Positions 8,377 to 17,781 of a stretch of DNA of 64,000 nt are shown here, piece after piece. This DNA is from DTU064 sp045588245 (GTDB lineage: Bacteria; Bacillota; Clostridia; Oscillospirales; CAG-272): contig JAZNDW010000036.1 in assembly GCA_045588245.1 (NCBI GenBank), positions 17,542 through 81,541 of the forward strand, written 5' to 3'. The number at the start of each line of letters is the position of its first letter. Position 1 is the stretch's first letter. The notes under the pieces were generated by a model. The model saw only the letters and a list, made by a program, of their open reading frames with translations. It was not told the DNA's origin and searched no databases. Both the position numbers and the translations under genes were made by a program.

Positions 8377-9834
8377 TTATGATGTAAAATGTTTTTCCAT
8401 AACGCGGCACATCGCTCGGAGCGCGCGCTCGCAGTCCTCCGACGGAGGCTCAACTTCAATATAATCTATAGATTCAACGGCAGCTCTCACTTCGGTCATT
8501 CCCGAATCCGTCGAGCGCGAGCGTATTCTGCGCTCGGTTTCACGAGGTGTTTCGGATTTGCGTATCCCGTATCCGAGTGAATGATATACCGAAAGCATCG
8601 TCATATACGCATACCGTATCTGCTCTGTCGCCGTGTCAAGGCTGTTCAGATACGCCAAAAACTCGCGGTACGATCTGCGCTGTGCGATCTTTGGATCGTA
8701 CGATCGGATCGTTGCATCCTGCAGACTGATCTGTTCGTCCTGATAATTCGTATATTCAAAGTATTTTTCCTTGCTCATACCGCCAAATTCCTTCAGCGAC
8801 ATAAAGAACAAAAACAATTCGCGGAGCCACAGCTTGATCAGCTCGATCATTCTTTTGGTTGCAGCATGACCGCGGAATATGAAGAATATTATCGCGCCGA
8901 CAAAAAGAAGTATGCACAAGACAACCATTAATTTGTCGCCAACGGGCTGATTCTTCAACAGCACTTCCGAAAAGCCCGCTTCAGCTTCACCGACATCAAA
9001 ATATTTATCGTCAGTGCCCGATCCTCCCCACGAATACAAATGTGCAAGATAAGCCAGCGCAAATCTGAGGAAGAATCCAACACCGGTGAGGATAACGGCA
9101 CAGACGAACAGAATCACCACAACGGCGATCATCGCCACTATCGTGAGCTTGAAATTATACAGCCGTCCCTCGCCCGATATGGCGGTGACGGTGCCCATCA
9201 CGCCTTTTTGAATATACGTTTGATTCAGAACGATAAACTCACAGGCAAAGAATACGACAAAGGAAATCGAGAGCATCGTCGTCGGCACGGACAGCATCAC
9301 GGAAAGCGCGAAGATCACGCCCATTACGGCGAAATACGGAAGTACCATCCGATGCGAAATGATTCTGTGCGCGGGATAAAACCAAAGCACAATACCCGCG
9401 AACATATATAGGAAAACGAACGCAGCTCCTATGAGCGGATATACCGATTGGCTGTTATACGTCATTATCACATCGGCTCTATATAAAGCAAAAAGGATGG
9501 CGTTTATGATCCCGAACGATGAGATGGCGAGGACAGCCGCCACCGTCAGCGGCAGCGCGGCACGCAACGGCTGAAACGGTTTGTCGGCACCCTCATATCC
9601 GTCCTCGTCATAGTACGCACGTCTTGCGTCGTGTCGAGGTGAGGTGATCGTGCCGTAAAGCGCCTGCATACCGTATCCCGCGCCGACAAAAACGGCGCTG
9701 AGAAGAAGCAGAATGGGCGACAGTCCCTTTGGAATCAGGTGATAAAACAGCAAATAAACGATCGGGTTGATGATACATATCGTTGCCGCAACTGTCAGAA
9801 GCTTGTATATCTTATTGAACGGTTTAGCCTGCAT
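8377..9834 (-). CDS. Polytopic membrane protein with C-terminal DUF4129-like domain
   Basis: This 485-residue protein has about eight or nine hydrophobic helices up to residue 330. A soluble tail contains the DUF4129 pattern IRYAYMTMLSVYHSLGYGIRKSETPRE. That pattern is usual at the end of transglutaminase-like TgpA proteins, although no transglutaminase Cys-His-Asp core is visible here. Such proteins occur next to MoxR and DUF58 genes, as here. The start ATG 9834 follows AAAGGAG. The function is unknown. It may form the membrane platform of the MoxR/DUF58 complex. Confidence 0.6.
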   Translation of the reverse strand: MQAKPFNKIYKLLTVAATICIINPIVYLLFYHLIPKGLSPILLLLSAVFVGAGYGMQALYGTITSPRHDARRAYYDEDGYEGADKPFQPLRAALPLTVAAVLAISSFGIINAILFALYRADVIMTYNSQSVYPLIGAAFVFLYMFAGIVLWFYPAHRIISHRMVLPYFAVMGVIFALSVMLSVPTTMLSISFVVFFACEFIVLNQTYIQKGVMGTVTAISGEGRLYNFKLTIVAMIAVVVILFVCAVILTGVGFFLRFALAYLAHLYSWGGSGTDDKYFDVGEAEAGFSEVLLKNQPVGDKLMVVLCILLFVGAIIFFIFRGHAATKRMIELIKLWLRELFLFFMSLKEFGGMSKEKYFEYTNYQDEQISLQDATIRSYDPKIAQRRSYREFLAYLNSLDTATEQIRYAYMTMLSVYHSLGYGIRKSETPRETERRIRSRSTDSGMTEVRAAVESIDYIEVEPPSEDCERALRAMCRVMEKHFTS

Positions 9835-9867
9835 TCACGCTTCTCCTTTCTATACGGTATTGTAATT

Positions 9868-11076
9868 TTATGATTCAAAATACGTTTTATAATATACCTC
9901 AACGTTCGGCGGAATTATCTCTGCGTTGCGGTTCGTTGTCGTAACGTAGAAGATAACGTGAACACCGTTTTTCGCCATTTCATCGTGGAATACTATCATT
10001 CGCTCGCTGATATACGAGGAAACGACGATAAGATTTCCCGCTTCCGAAAATGCGGTCGGATGAAGCAGAACGTAATCGAGCATCTGCTCGATCGGACAGG
10101 ACATTTCCGTTTTGATCGCGGCAAGGACGCGAAGCGCCGTTATCATGTCGCGTTTGCCCTCGTACGCAGGCGTGAATAATATCTTTGCGCCGATTCCGTC
10201 AGCATCGGCACGAAAATCCTCGTGTACCGCCTCGGGCGGTGTATTCGATATAAGTCGTACCGGAACATTTTCCCGGGAAATGCGGTCAAGGATCGATGCG
10301 CACACGGTGATGCACATTTCAACACTGTCGGGACTTGACGGATAGATCGGGTGCAGCTCAATATCGCGCGAATTCATATTCAGCATGATATTGAATCTGT
10401 GGCGCTGCGTGAACTCTTCGTTGTTGACCATCAGCTTGCCGTGAACTGCGGTCTGCTTCCAGTTGATCTTATTCATGGGGTCAAACGTCGTGTATTCGCG
10501 TGCACCTGCGATGCGGAGCGGATCAGTCAGAAGGCTGTGATTCTTTATTACGTCGCCGCTGTGGTAAAACGAAGACGTAAAGTGCTCCTCAAGATCAACC
10601 GTTCGGGGCAAAACGACGACCGTATTTGATTTATTCGATTCGCAAACGTATCCTTTTGATGAGGGATTCATTCCAAACAGATCGTTTGCAACAAGAGTTG
10701 CTCCGCCGACGGTGTAAACACCGCGCGTGCGGCAGTTTACGCGCCAGCGGCGGCGTATCTTTTCCTTGCTTTTCAGGACGAACACGGAACCTACTCGCTC
10801 AGTAAGCGTATCTTTCGGTTTGCCTGTACGTTTATCGTATTCTGTTATACGGAAAGCGAGTCCCTTCGGCAAGGTCGTATCGACTTTTGCGTAAGGCAAC
10901 GGGATATATTTATCGTTGGAAAGCTCCTCATAAACGAAGATATCCTCGCCCTCAAACGCTTCCTCCGTGCTTACGGTAACCTTATAGTCGATATCATCGA
11001 ACGTATGCTTATCGTAAAGCTTATATTGCCATACATAAACGATAAGTACGGCAACGATCAACGCTAAAAACAGCAT
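9868..11076 (-). CDS. DUF58 domain protein, membrane-anchored
   Basis: This protein has 402 residues from ATG 11076, which lies five bases after GGAG; an upstream TTG at 11088 is part of that site. A single N-terminal membrane helix (MLFLALIVAVLIVYVW) is followed by a beta-rich region. The DUF58 core, with YTTFDPMNKINWKQTAVHG and GKLMVNNEE, lies around residues 205-235, and a von Willebrand A-like half follows. DUF58 proteins partner with MoxR AAA ATPases, and this gene lies immediately downstream of one. Confidence 0.88.
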   Translation of the reverse strand: MLFLALIVAVLIVYVWQYKLYDKHTFDDIDYKVTVSTEEAFEGEDIFVYEELSNDKYIPLPYAKVDTTLPKGLAFRITEYDKRTGKPKDTLTERVGSVFVLKSKEKIRRRWRVNCRTRGVYTVGGATLVANDLFGMNPSSKGYVCESNKSNTVVVLPRTVDLEEHFTSSFYHSGDVIKNHSLLTDPLRIAGAREYTTFDPMNKINWKQTAVHGKLMVNNEEFTQRHRFNIMLNMNSRDIELHPIYPSSPDSVEMCITVCASILDRISRENVPVRLISNTPPEAVHEDFRADADGIGAKILFTPAYEGKRDMITALRVLAAIKTEMSCPIEQMLDYVLLHPTAFSEAGNLIVVSSYISERMIVFHDEMAKNGVHVIFYVTTTNRNAEIIPPNVEVYYKTYFES

Positions 11077-11134
11077 ATTTATCTCCAATCACCGCGCTTG
11101 GCGGTCAATTCGTGTTACGGTGCAAAAAGTACGG

Positions 11135-12082
11135 TTACTGAATGGGCACCTCAACTGTTTCGATGATATACTGAATAATATTTGAGTTGGAATCGGAAAG
11201 GCGGATCGTTCCCTGCGAGCGTGAGATGATCCTGTGCGAAAGCACGGGAACAGCAATGGCTTTCACGTCGTCAGGCAGAACGTAGTCTCTGCCCTCCATC
11301 GCCGCCCAAGCCTGCGAAGCGCGCATAAGTGCGAGCGTTCCGCGAGGGCTGACGCCGAGACGGACTCTGTCGGAGGAACGTGTTTCCGAAACAATATTCA
11401 CGATATATTTTTTTGTAAGCTCGCTGACCTTGATCTGTCTTACAGCCGCCTGCGCTGCGGCGACGTCGCTCTTTGAGCACACCGCCGTGAGAGAATCGAG
11501 CGGTGATACGTCGCCGTGTCCGTTAAGAACGTCAAGCTCCGCCTTCGCTGACGGATATCCGAGCGACAGCTTCATCAAAAATCTGTCCGTCTGCGCTTCG
11601 GGCAGCGGGAACGTTCCCTGCGATTCGATTGGATTCTGCGTCGCTATAACGAAGAACGGTGCGTCAAGCTTATACGTTTCGCCGTCGATCGTCGTCTGAC
11701 GCTCGCCCATACATTCAAGAAGTGCGGACTGTGTACGCGGTGTTGTACGGTTAATTTCGTCAGCGATGACGATATTCGTGAAGATAGGGCCTGCGCGGAA
11801 AACGAATTCGTTGTCGCGCTGGCTGTAAAAATTGATTCCCGTGATATCCGACGGCAAAAGGTCGGGGGTGAACTGAACGCGCTTGCAATCCGCCGAAATG
11901 GACTTCGCCAATGCTTTTGCCAAAGTCGTTTTTCCGGTTCCCGGAATATCGTCAAGCAGGACGTGCCCTTCCGAAAGAAGTGCTGTTACGATGTATCTGA
12001 TCTCGGTTTCTTTGCCGTATATGACTCTCGAAACATTCTCCGTGATTCCGCCGGCGATTTTTGCGATACCTGTATGATCCAT
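11135..12082 (-). CDS. MoxR-family AAA+ ATPase
   Basis: This 315-residue AAA+ ATPase has Walker A DIPGTGKT (45-52), Walker B NIVIADE (103-109) and the MoxR helix segment RTTPRTQSALLECMGE. The lid domain follows (SPRGTLALMRASQAWAA). MoxR ATPases are thought to act as chaperones that remodel partner proteins carrying a VWA or DUF58 fold. It is the first gene of the minus-strand operon and is preceded by a good extended -10 promoter. Confidence 0.92.
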   Translation of the reverse strand: MDHTGIAKIAGGITENVSRVIYGKETEIRYIVTALLSEGHVLLDDIPGTGKTTLAKALAKSISADCKRVQFTPDLLPSDITGINFYSQRDNEFVFRAGPIFTNIVIADEINRTTPRTQSALLECMGERQTTIDGETYKLDAPFFVIATQNPIESQGTFPLPEAQTDRFLMKLSLGYPSAKAELDVLNGHGDVSPLDSLTAVCSKSDVAAAQAAVRQIKVSELTKKYIVNIVSETRSSDRVRLGVSPRGTLALMRASQAWAAMEGRDYVLPDDVKAIAVPVLSHRIISRSQGTIRLSDSNSNIIQYIIETVEVPIQ

Positions 12083-12121
12083 TTTTAGTTCCCCACAATT
12101 TGATATAATTATCTAAATTAC

Positions 12122-12150
12122 ATTATAGCACAGTTTTTTTGCGTATGCAA
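12122..12150 (-). promoter_or_regulatory. Sigma-A promoter of the moxR operon (extended -10)
   Basis: Read on the minus strand, TTGCAT (12150-12145) and TATAAT (12127-12122) are 17 bases apart. A TG lies one base upstream of the -10 hexamer. It sits 40 bases before the moxR start. Confidence 0.8.
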
Positions 12151-12352
12151 CAACGTAGCCGTCAAAATGAAAAAATGGAAATGCACAAAAGCATACGCCT
12201 CGGTGAATTTCCCATATATATTATACCACGATTTTATCCAAAAAACAAGACTTGTAATGCGGTGTGTGTCGAAGTATAATCTATTTTGCGAAAGCACTTG
12301 TTATATATTAATAAAATATGAATTTTTCTTATATAATTCTTATTTAATTAAC

Positions 12353-12381
12353 TTGACTGTTACAGTATGGACAAGTATAAT
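12353..12381 (+). promoter_or_regulatory. Sigma-A promoter of the zinc-ribbon ABC operon
   Basis: TTGACT (12353-12358) and TATAAT (12376-12381) are separated by 17 bases, 72 bases before the likely GTG start. The interval 12157-12352 is very A+T-rich and otherwise featureless. Confidence 0.78.
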
Positions 12382-12452
12382 TGTATTCGGGTTAATAAGG
12401 ATTTAATTAACATGCCTTAATATGAACATTATTCAAGGAGGTGAAATCACCT

Positions 12453-14852
12453 GTGACTGAACTGTTTGATATTCCGCAGTCGGTGAAATCGGTTATTGAA
12501 ACGAAGGGTATTCCCTATGACAGCATCACTATCGCTGCAAAAACCGACCTTAACCGCGATTGTGTCCCCACCGACAACTATATTTTCATCACAGAAACCG
12601 ACCTCATTCTTCTGAGCGGCTCTATGACAGGACTCTCGCCGAAGACGTCGCGCATCAAGCGCCCCTCTCCCGAGCGCAATTTTGAAGAGCTGACCTACGA
12701 CTTTTATCCGCTTTCGATGTACGAAAGCTTCGCTGTCGAAGAAATGCTCTCTTCCGCACGAATCGTAGCGAAAGTAAAGCCCACAGAAGATTCGATCGGA
12801 TATTCTGTTTTGATCGCTAACCTTTCAAATACCTTCAAGTCCGAAGCATACAAGTTCACGCGACTGCTGAACGTGCAGCTCCACGGCGAAGAAGAATCCG
12901 CCGAAAACGAGAGCGAACACGGTCATGATCACGGACATGGCGGATTTGGCGGACCTCACGGTTTCGGCGGACCTCGCGGACACGGCGGTCCCCGCACATA
13001 CGACGGCGACGACAAAAAGGAAGAGCTTTTCTGCCCGAAATGCGGCAAACGTTATGCCGATCCCGACAGAAAGATCTGTCCGCGATGCATGGACAAAGTC
13101 CACATTCTGAAGCGCTTTTCAGGCTTCTTCTTCCGCTATAAAGGTCAGCTCGCGCTGATCCTCATGACGCTCGTTTTAACGAGCGGACTCGGTGTTCTTT
13201 CGCCGTACATATCGAGCGGATTTTACTATGACGAGGTGCTCTCCGAGGACGGTAAATTCGCAGGACAGCTTCTGCTCGTTATCGGAATCATACTCGCAAC
13301 GCGCATTCTCTCGATGCTCGTTACGATGCTGAATAACTACATCACCTCAGTTATCGCAGCCCGTGTTACATACGACCTCAAAAAAGAGATCTTCAAGTCC
13401 ATCGAACGTCTTTCGATCAGCTATTTCACTAACCGTCAGACGGGCGGACTTATGACGCAGGTAAACCGTGACGCAAACAACATTTACCGTTTCTTCTGCG
13501 ATACCGTTCCCTATTTCCTTGTAAACGTATGTCAGATCCTCGGTATACTCATCATCATGATAATAATGAACTGGAAGCTGACGCTTCTTGCGATGTGTAC
13601 CGTTCCGATCGTTGCGTTCCTCATCAAAAAGCTTTTCGACAAGATGGAAAAGTTCCACGCAAAGCGATTCTCTGCTTCCCGTTCGCTTAACTCGCTTTTG
13701 AGCGACGTTTTGACGGGAATCCGCGTCGTTAAAGCCTTCTCCAAGGAAGAAGCAGAAACGGAGCGCTTCACGAAGCGTAACCGTGCCGTTGCCGAAGCAG
13801 ACAAAAAAGCTTCCGTTTATAACTCGACAGCATTCCCCCTCGTTAACTTCCTGCTCTACATCGGCAACATCGTTATTATCGGTGCCGGCGGCTGGATGGT
13901 CATCAAGGGTTCGATCACATACGGTATGCTCCTGACTTTCACATCGTATATGAACATGGTATACAGCCCCCTCATGTTCTTTATCGACGTCGTTTACATG
14001 ATGACGGACAGCTTGAACTCCATGAACCGTTTGTCTGAGATCATGGACGCTATCCCAGAGGTGACCGAAAGTGAAAACCCCACCTCTCTTGGCGAAGTGA
14101 AAGGTCACGTAGAGTTCAAGAATGTTGAGTTTTCATACGAAAAGAACCGCAAGATCATCGACGGCATAAGCTTTGACATCGAGCCCGGCAAGATCATTGG
14201 TATCGTCGGACACACGGGTGCAGGTAAATCTACTCTCGCAAATCTGCTTATCCGACTTTACGACACCGTTTCGGGTGAGATCCTGATCGACGGCGTCAAC
14301 GTACGCGACATTCCCTTTGCGGAACTGCGCCGTAACATCGCGATCGTTTCCCAGGAAACGTATCTGTTCATGGGCACGATCAAGGATAACATCAAGTACG
14401 CACGTCCCGACGCAACGGACGAGGAAGTCATTACCGCCTCCAAGATCGCGGGCGCTCACGATTTCATCGTGAAGCTTCCTGACGGCTACAATACACAGAT
14501 CGGCTTCGGCTACAAGGATCTTTCGGGCGGCGAACGCCAGCGCGTTTCGATCGCAAGAGCGATCCTTCTCAACCCGCGTATTCTCATTATGGACGAAGCA
14601 ACGGCAGCCATGGACACGCAAACGGAGCGTCAGATACAGACGGCACTTGAGCAGCTCATCAAGGGACGTACGACGATCATGATCGCTCACCGTCTTTCCA
14701 CGCTGCGCGATGCTGACCATCTGATCGTTATCGAAAACGGCAAGATGCCCGAGTTCGGAACTCATCTTGAGCTTATCCGCAAAAAAGGCATTTACTATGG
14801 CTTATATATGATGCAGATGGAAGCTCTCCGCAACATCAGCATTGAAGGTTAA
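12453..14852 (+). CDS. ABC exporter with N-terminal accessory domain, His/Gly-rich linker and zinc ribbon
   Basis: This 799-residue half-transporter starts at GTG 12453, eight bases after AAGGAGGTG; the GTG at 12441 overlaps that site. Residues 1-145 form an uncharacterised soluble domain. They are followed by a His/Gly-rich linker (about 150-182) and a four-Cys zinc ribbon (C194, C197, C209, C212). An exporter-type membrane domain occupies about 225-510, and the ATPase has Walker A near 586, LSGGERQR near 690, Walker B LIMDEA near 710 and the H-loop near 744. The second ABC gene two positions downstream has the same unusual layout, so the two probably form a heterodimer. Substrate unknown; homologous ABC/DUF1854 pairs have been linked to cyanophycin loci elsewhere, but no such gene is visible here. 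Confidence 0.88.
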   Translation: MTELFDIPQSVKSVIETKGIPYDSITIAAKTDLNRDCVPTDNYIFITETDLILLSGSMTGLSPKTSRIKRPSPERNFEELTYDFYPLSMYESFAVEEMLSSARIVAKVKPTEDSIGYSVLIANLSNTFKSEAYKFTRLLNVQLHGEEESAENESEHGHDHGHGGFGGPHGFGGPRGHGGPRTYDGDDKKEELFCPKCGKRYADPDRKICPRCMDKVHILKRFSGFFFRYKGQLALILMTLVLTSGLGVLSPYISSGFYYDEVLSEDGKFAGQLLLVIGIILATRILSMLVTMLNNYITSVIAARVTYDLKKEIFKSIERLSISYFTNRQTGGLMTQVNRDANNIYRFFCDTVPYFLVNVCQILGILIIMIIMNWKLTLLAMCTVPIVAFLIKKLFDKMEKFHAKRFSASRSLNSLLSDVLTGIRVVKAFSKEEAETERFTKRNRAVAEADKKASVYNSTAFPLVNFLLYIGNIVIIGAGGWMVIKGSITYGMLLTFTSYMNMVYSPLMFFIDVVYMMTDSLNSMNRLSEIMDAIPEVTESENPTSLGEVKGHVEFKNVEFSYEKNRKIIDGISFDIEPGKIIGIVGHTGAGKSTLANLLIRLYDTVSGEILIDGVNVRDIPFAELRRNIAIVSQETYLFMGTIKDNIKYARPDATDEEVITASKIAGAHDFIVKLPDGYNTQIGFGYKDLSGGERQRVSIARAILLNPRILIMDEATAAMDTQTERQIQTALEQLIKGRTTIMIAHRLSTLRDADHLIVIENGKMPEFGTHLELIRKKGIYYGLYMMQMEALRNISIEG

Positions 14853-14899
14853 CCGTCAGTAAACATCGAAACTCTAAAGAAAGGTTGGATTAATTATTT

Positions 14900-15460
14900 A
14901 TGAATGAACTTAAAACAACGGCTCTTTCCGATGTCGTATCTATAACGTATATCACAAAAGAGAATTCCGTTTTCGCTCACGAGGGTGATTTCCTCTCGCT
15001 CAAGATCAACCTGCCCGAAGGTGTCGGTATCGACGGAGAGCCCACAGGCGGCGAAAAATACTACGACCGCATTTATCTGCACCGTTCCTTCCCCTACGAG
15101 CATCATTACCGCTACATCTCCGTACTCGACCGCGACAACGTCGAGATTGGCCTGATCTCCAACATCGAAGATTTCGACAGCGAAGTGGCAGAAATGCTCC
15201 GTGCGGAGCTTGACCGCAAATATTATTCCCCTGTTATCACAAAGATCCTCTCCGTCAAGGAGCGTTACGGATACTCTTACTGGGAGGTCATGTCGGGTGA
15301 CCGTCATCTTTCCTTTACGATCCGTGACACGTTCCGTTCGATCCTTAAGGTAACTCCCGAGCACATTTTCATCACAGATAATGACTCGAACAGATACGAG
15401 ATACCGAACGTTGAAGCACTTGACCGCAAGAGCTACAAAAAAATAGAGCTTTACCTCTGA
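14900..15460 (+). CDS. DUF1854 family protein
   Basis: This 186-residue soluble protein matches DUF1854. Its first half carries VSITYITKENSVFAHEGDF, and its second half has the repeated beta-rich pattern YYSPVITKILSVKERYGYSYWEV followed by IRDTFRSILKVTPEHIFITD. The family characteristically lies beside ABC transporters with N-terminal extensions, exactly as here. It is probably a regulatory or accessory subunit of the exporter; that is inference. It lies between the two ABC genes with gaps of 47 and 34 bases and is preceded by AGAAAGG. Confidence 0.82.
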   Translation: MNELKTTALSDVVSITYITKENSVFAHEGDFLSLKINLPEGVGIDGEPTGGEKYYDRIYLHRSFPYEHHYRYISVLDRDNVEIGLISNIEDFDSEVAEMLRAELDRKYYSPVITKILSVKERYGYSYWEVMSGDRHLSFTIRDTFRSILKVTPEHIFITDNDSNRYEIPNVEALDRKSYKKIELYL

Positions 15461-15494
15461 TTTTACAGCTCCGTCAATGAAAGGAGACTCTAAT

Positions 15495-17723
15495 ATGAGT
15501 GACAGAATCAAGCTGGCTGAACGCTTATCAAAGCTCAACGGCAATGTCGCTACCGATGATGTGATCGTTGCTTTCGGTTTCGACCTCCGCCCCGACGATT
15601 CATACGAATCGACCGACGGATTCGTTGCTGTGACCGACGATAGGATCTACATCTACGAAAACGACACGCTTCAAAGTGAGCTTGACGCTACAAAAGTCAG
15701 CGAATACATATTTACAATGGGCGTCGGCTGTGTATTTGCCGAGTGCGTTTACGACGGCACACATACGCTTCTCTGCCGCGGCACAATGGCAAACAAGGAT
15801 GCCTATTCCTCAATCATCTGGCAGCTCAACCGACGTATCGAGCACGGAACCTACAACTACAGATACGAAGAAGATATTGACGTCATTTGCCCCCAATGTA
15901 ACAGAAAATATCCGCCGGGCTCCCATATTTGTCCGCACTGTACGGCAAAAGCAGGGTACCTAAAGCGCATTTGGGAGATAGCAAAGCCATATCGTCTTTT
16001 CATTTTCATCTCGATAGTCCTTTATTTCGTTACAGCGGCAATCCAGCTCTTGCCGCCTGAGCTCAACCGTATCCTCGTTGACAGCTACATTGAGAAGGAA
16101 GGTGCCGCGGAGCTTTCCGAAACGACAGCTTTTGTCATCGGTTTTCTCTCCGTCATCGGTGCTATACTCGGCGTAAGTATTCTTCAGCGTTTACTCGGTG
16201 TCGTCCGCAGTCTTGTAACTATCAACGCGAGCACAAAAATCACCGTTGAGCTTCGAGACCTGGTATTCGGCAAGATCCAGGAGCTTTCCGTTTCGAGGAT
16301 TTCCAAGCGTACGGCAGGCGAGCTGATGAACCGTGTCACAGACGATACGAACCAGCTTCAGGGCTTCATTACACACGAGCTTGGCGGTTTCGTTGAGCAG
16401 ATATTGATCTTCCTCATCGCAGGAACGATCCTTTTCGCCTACGACTGGCGGCTTGCCCTTCTGATCATTATTCCCGCTCCGCTCGTAATGTTTGCAAACC
16501 GTATGTTCCGCAAGCTTATGGGGCGTATGTTCCGCCGTCAATGGCAGATGAACTCCCGTGCAAATACGATCCTACACGACATTTTCAGCGGTATCCGCGT
16601 CGTCAAAGCGTTCGGCATGGAACACCACGAAATGAAGCGTTACGACAAAGCAACAAAAGATGTATGTGACGCGCAGATCTACAGCGAGACGTTCTTTGCA
16701 AAGTTCTCCCCTCTTATGAGCTTTTGCATGGGTATCGGTGAGTTTTTCCTGCTTTATTACGTTGGCTCTCGCATTCTTGCAGGCGAAATGACGCTTGGTG
16801 AAATGTCAAAGTTCACCGCATACGTCGGCATCATTTACGGCCCGCTCCGTTGGATCTCCAACTTCCCGCGCCGTCTTGAGCACGTTATGACGAGCATCGT
16901 CAAGATCTTCGACATCATTGACGAGGACGTTGACGTTAAAGATGATGCCAATGCCAAGGACATCGATATTGTCGGTCACATTGAATTTTCTGACGTTGCA
17001 TTCGGTTACGACACGGGCGCAAACGTGCTTCACGACGTTTCTCTCAAGGTTGAGCCGGGTGACTTCATAGGTATCGTCGGACGCTCGGGCGTCGGAAAAT
17101 CGACGCTTATCAACCTCGTTATGCGTCTTTACGACGTGGATGACGGCTCTATCAAGATAGACGGCGTTGACATCCGCGACATTTCACAGCAGTCACTCCG
17201 TTCACAGATAGGTGTCGTGCTTCAGGAAACGTTCCTTTTCTCGGGCACCATCTACGATAACATCGCCTACGCAAAACCGACGGCAACACGCGACGAGGTA
17301 CTCGCCGCAGCGAAGCTCGCCGGCGCGCACAACTTCATCATGCGTATGCCCGATGCTTACAACACGAAGGTCGGCGAAAAAGGACACACCCTCTCGGGCG
17401 GTGAGCGTCAGCGAATTGCGATCGCTCGTGCGCTTCTGCACGATCCTCGCATACTTATCCTTGACGAAGCAACAGCTTCGCTTGACACGGAAACGGAAAA
17501 GCAGATACAGGATGCGCTGCAGATCCTCTCTTCCAACAGAACGACGCTCGCAATCGCGCACCGTCTTTCCACGCTCCGCAACGCAACGAAGCTTATCGTT
17601 CTTGATAAAGGAACCGTTGCTGAGGTCGGCACGCATGACGAGCTCATGCGCCGCGGCGGCATTTACTACGGTCTTGTTATGGCACAGCGCCAGATGTCAA
17701 GAATGTCACCCAAGAACACTTGA
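15495..17723 (+). CDS. ABC exporter with N-terminal accessory domain and zinc ribbon (second half-transporter)
   Basis: This 742-residue protein starts at ATG 15495 after AAAGGAG (15480-15486). Residues 1-125 resemble the accessory domain of the first ABC gene (EYIF, then a Tyr/Asp-rich strand region). A zinc ribbon with two CxxC pairs follows at about 131-152, then the membrane domain (about 165-465) and the ATPase. The ATPase has Walker A GRSGVGKST near 530, LSGGERQR near 634 and Walker B ILDEATASLD near 654. It lacks the His/Gly linker of its partner. A terminator follows 8 bases after the stop. Confidence 0.88.
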   Translation: MSDRIKLAERLSKLNGNVATDDVIVAFGFDLRPDDSYESTDGFVAVTDDRIYIYENDTLQSELDATKVSEYIFTMGVGCVFAECVYDGTHTLLCRGTMANKDAYSSIIWQLNRRIEHGTYNYRYEEDIDVICPQCNRKYPPGSHICPHCTAKAGYLKRIWEIAKPYRLFIFISIVLYFVTAAIQLLPPELNRILVDSYIEKEGAAELSETTAFVIGFLSVIGAILGVSILQRLLGVVRSLVTINASTKITVELRDLVFGKIQELSVSRISKRTAGELMNRVTDDTNQLQGFITHELGGFVEQILIFLIAGTILFAYDWRLALLIIIPAPLVMFANRMFRKLMGRMFRRQWQMNSRANTILHDIFSGIRVVKAFGMEHHEMKRYDKATKDVCDAQIYSETFFAKFSPLMSFCMGIGEFFLLYYVGSRILAGEMTLGEMSKFTAYVGIIYGPLRWISNFPRRLEHVMTSIVKIFDIIDEDVDVKDDANAKDIDIVGHIEFSDVAFGYDTGANVLHDVSLKVEPGDFIGIVGRSGVGKSTLINLVMRLYDVDDGSIKIDGVDIRDISQQSLRSQIGVVLQETFLFSGTIYDNIAYAKPTATRDEVLAAAKLAGAHNFIMRMPDAYNTKVGEKGHTLSGGERQRIAIARALLHDPRILILDEATASLDTETEKQIQDALQILSSNRTTLAIAHRLSTLRNATKLIVLDKGTVAEVGTHDELMRRGGIYYGLVMAQRQMSRMSPKNT

Positions 17724-17730
17724 TTTTTAT

Positions 17731-17766
17731 AAAAAACAGCACGGCGGCTGCCGTGCTGTTTTTTTG
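17731..17766. terminator. Bidirectional terminator
   Basis: A long stem (17732-17745 with 17750-17763) has a GC core of AGCACGGC/GCCGTGCT. It is flanked by A-runs and T-runs on both sides and serves the convergent ABC operon and lipoprotein gene. Confidence 0.92.
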
Positions 17767-17781
17767 TTATATTCAATAATG

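Noticed and set aside
12167..12406. 79-codon plus-strand frame in the moxR/ABC intergenic region
   Set aside because: It covers the promoter region, is A+T-driven and lacks a ribosome binding site.
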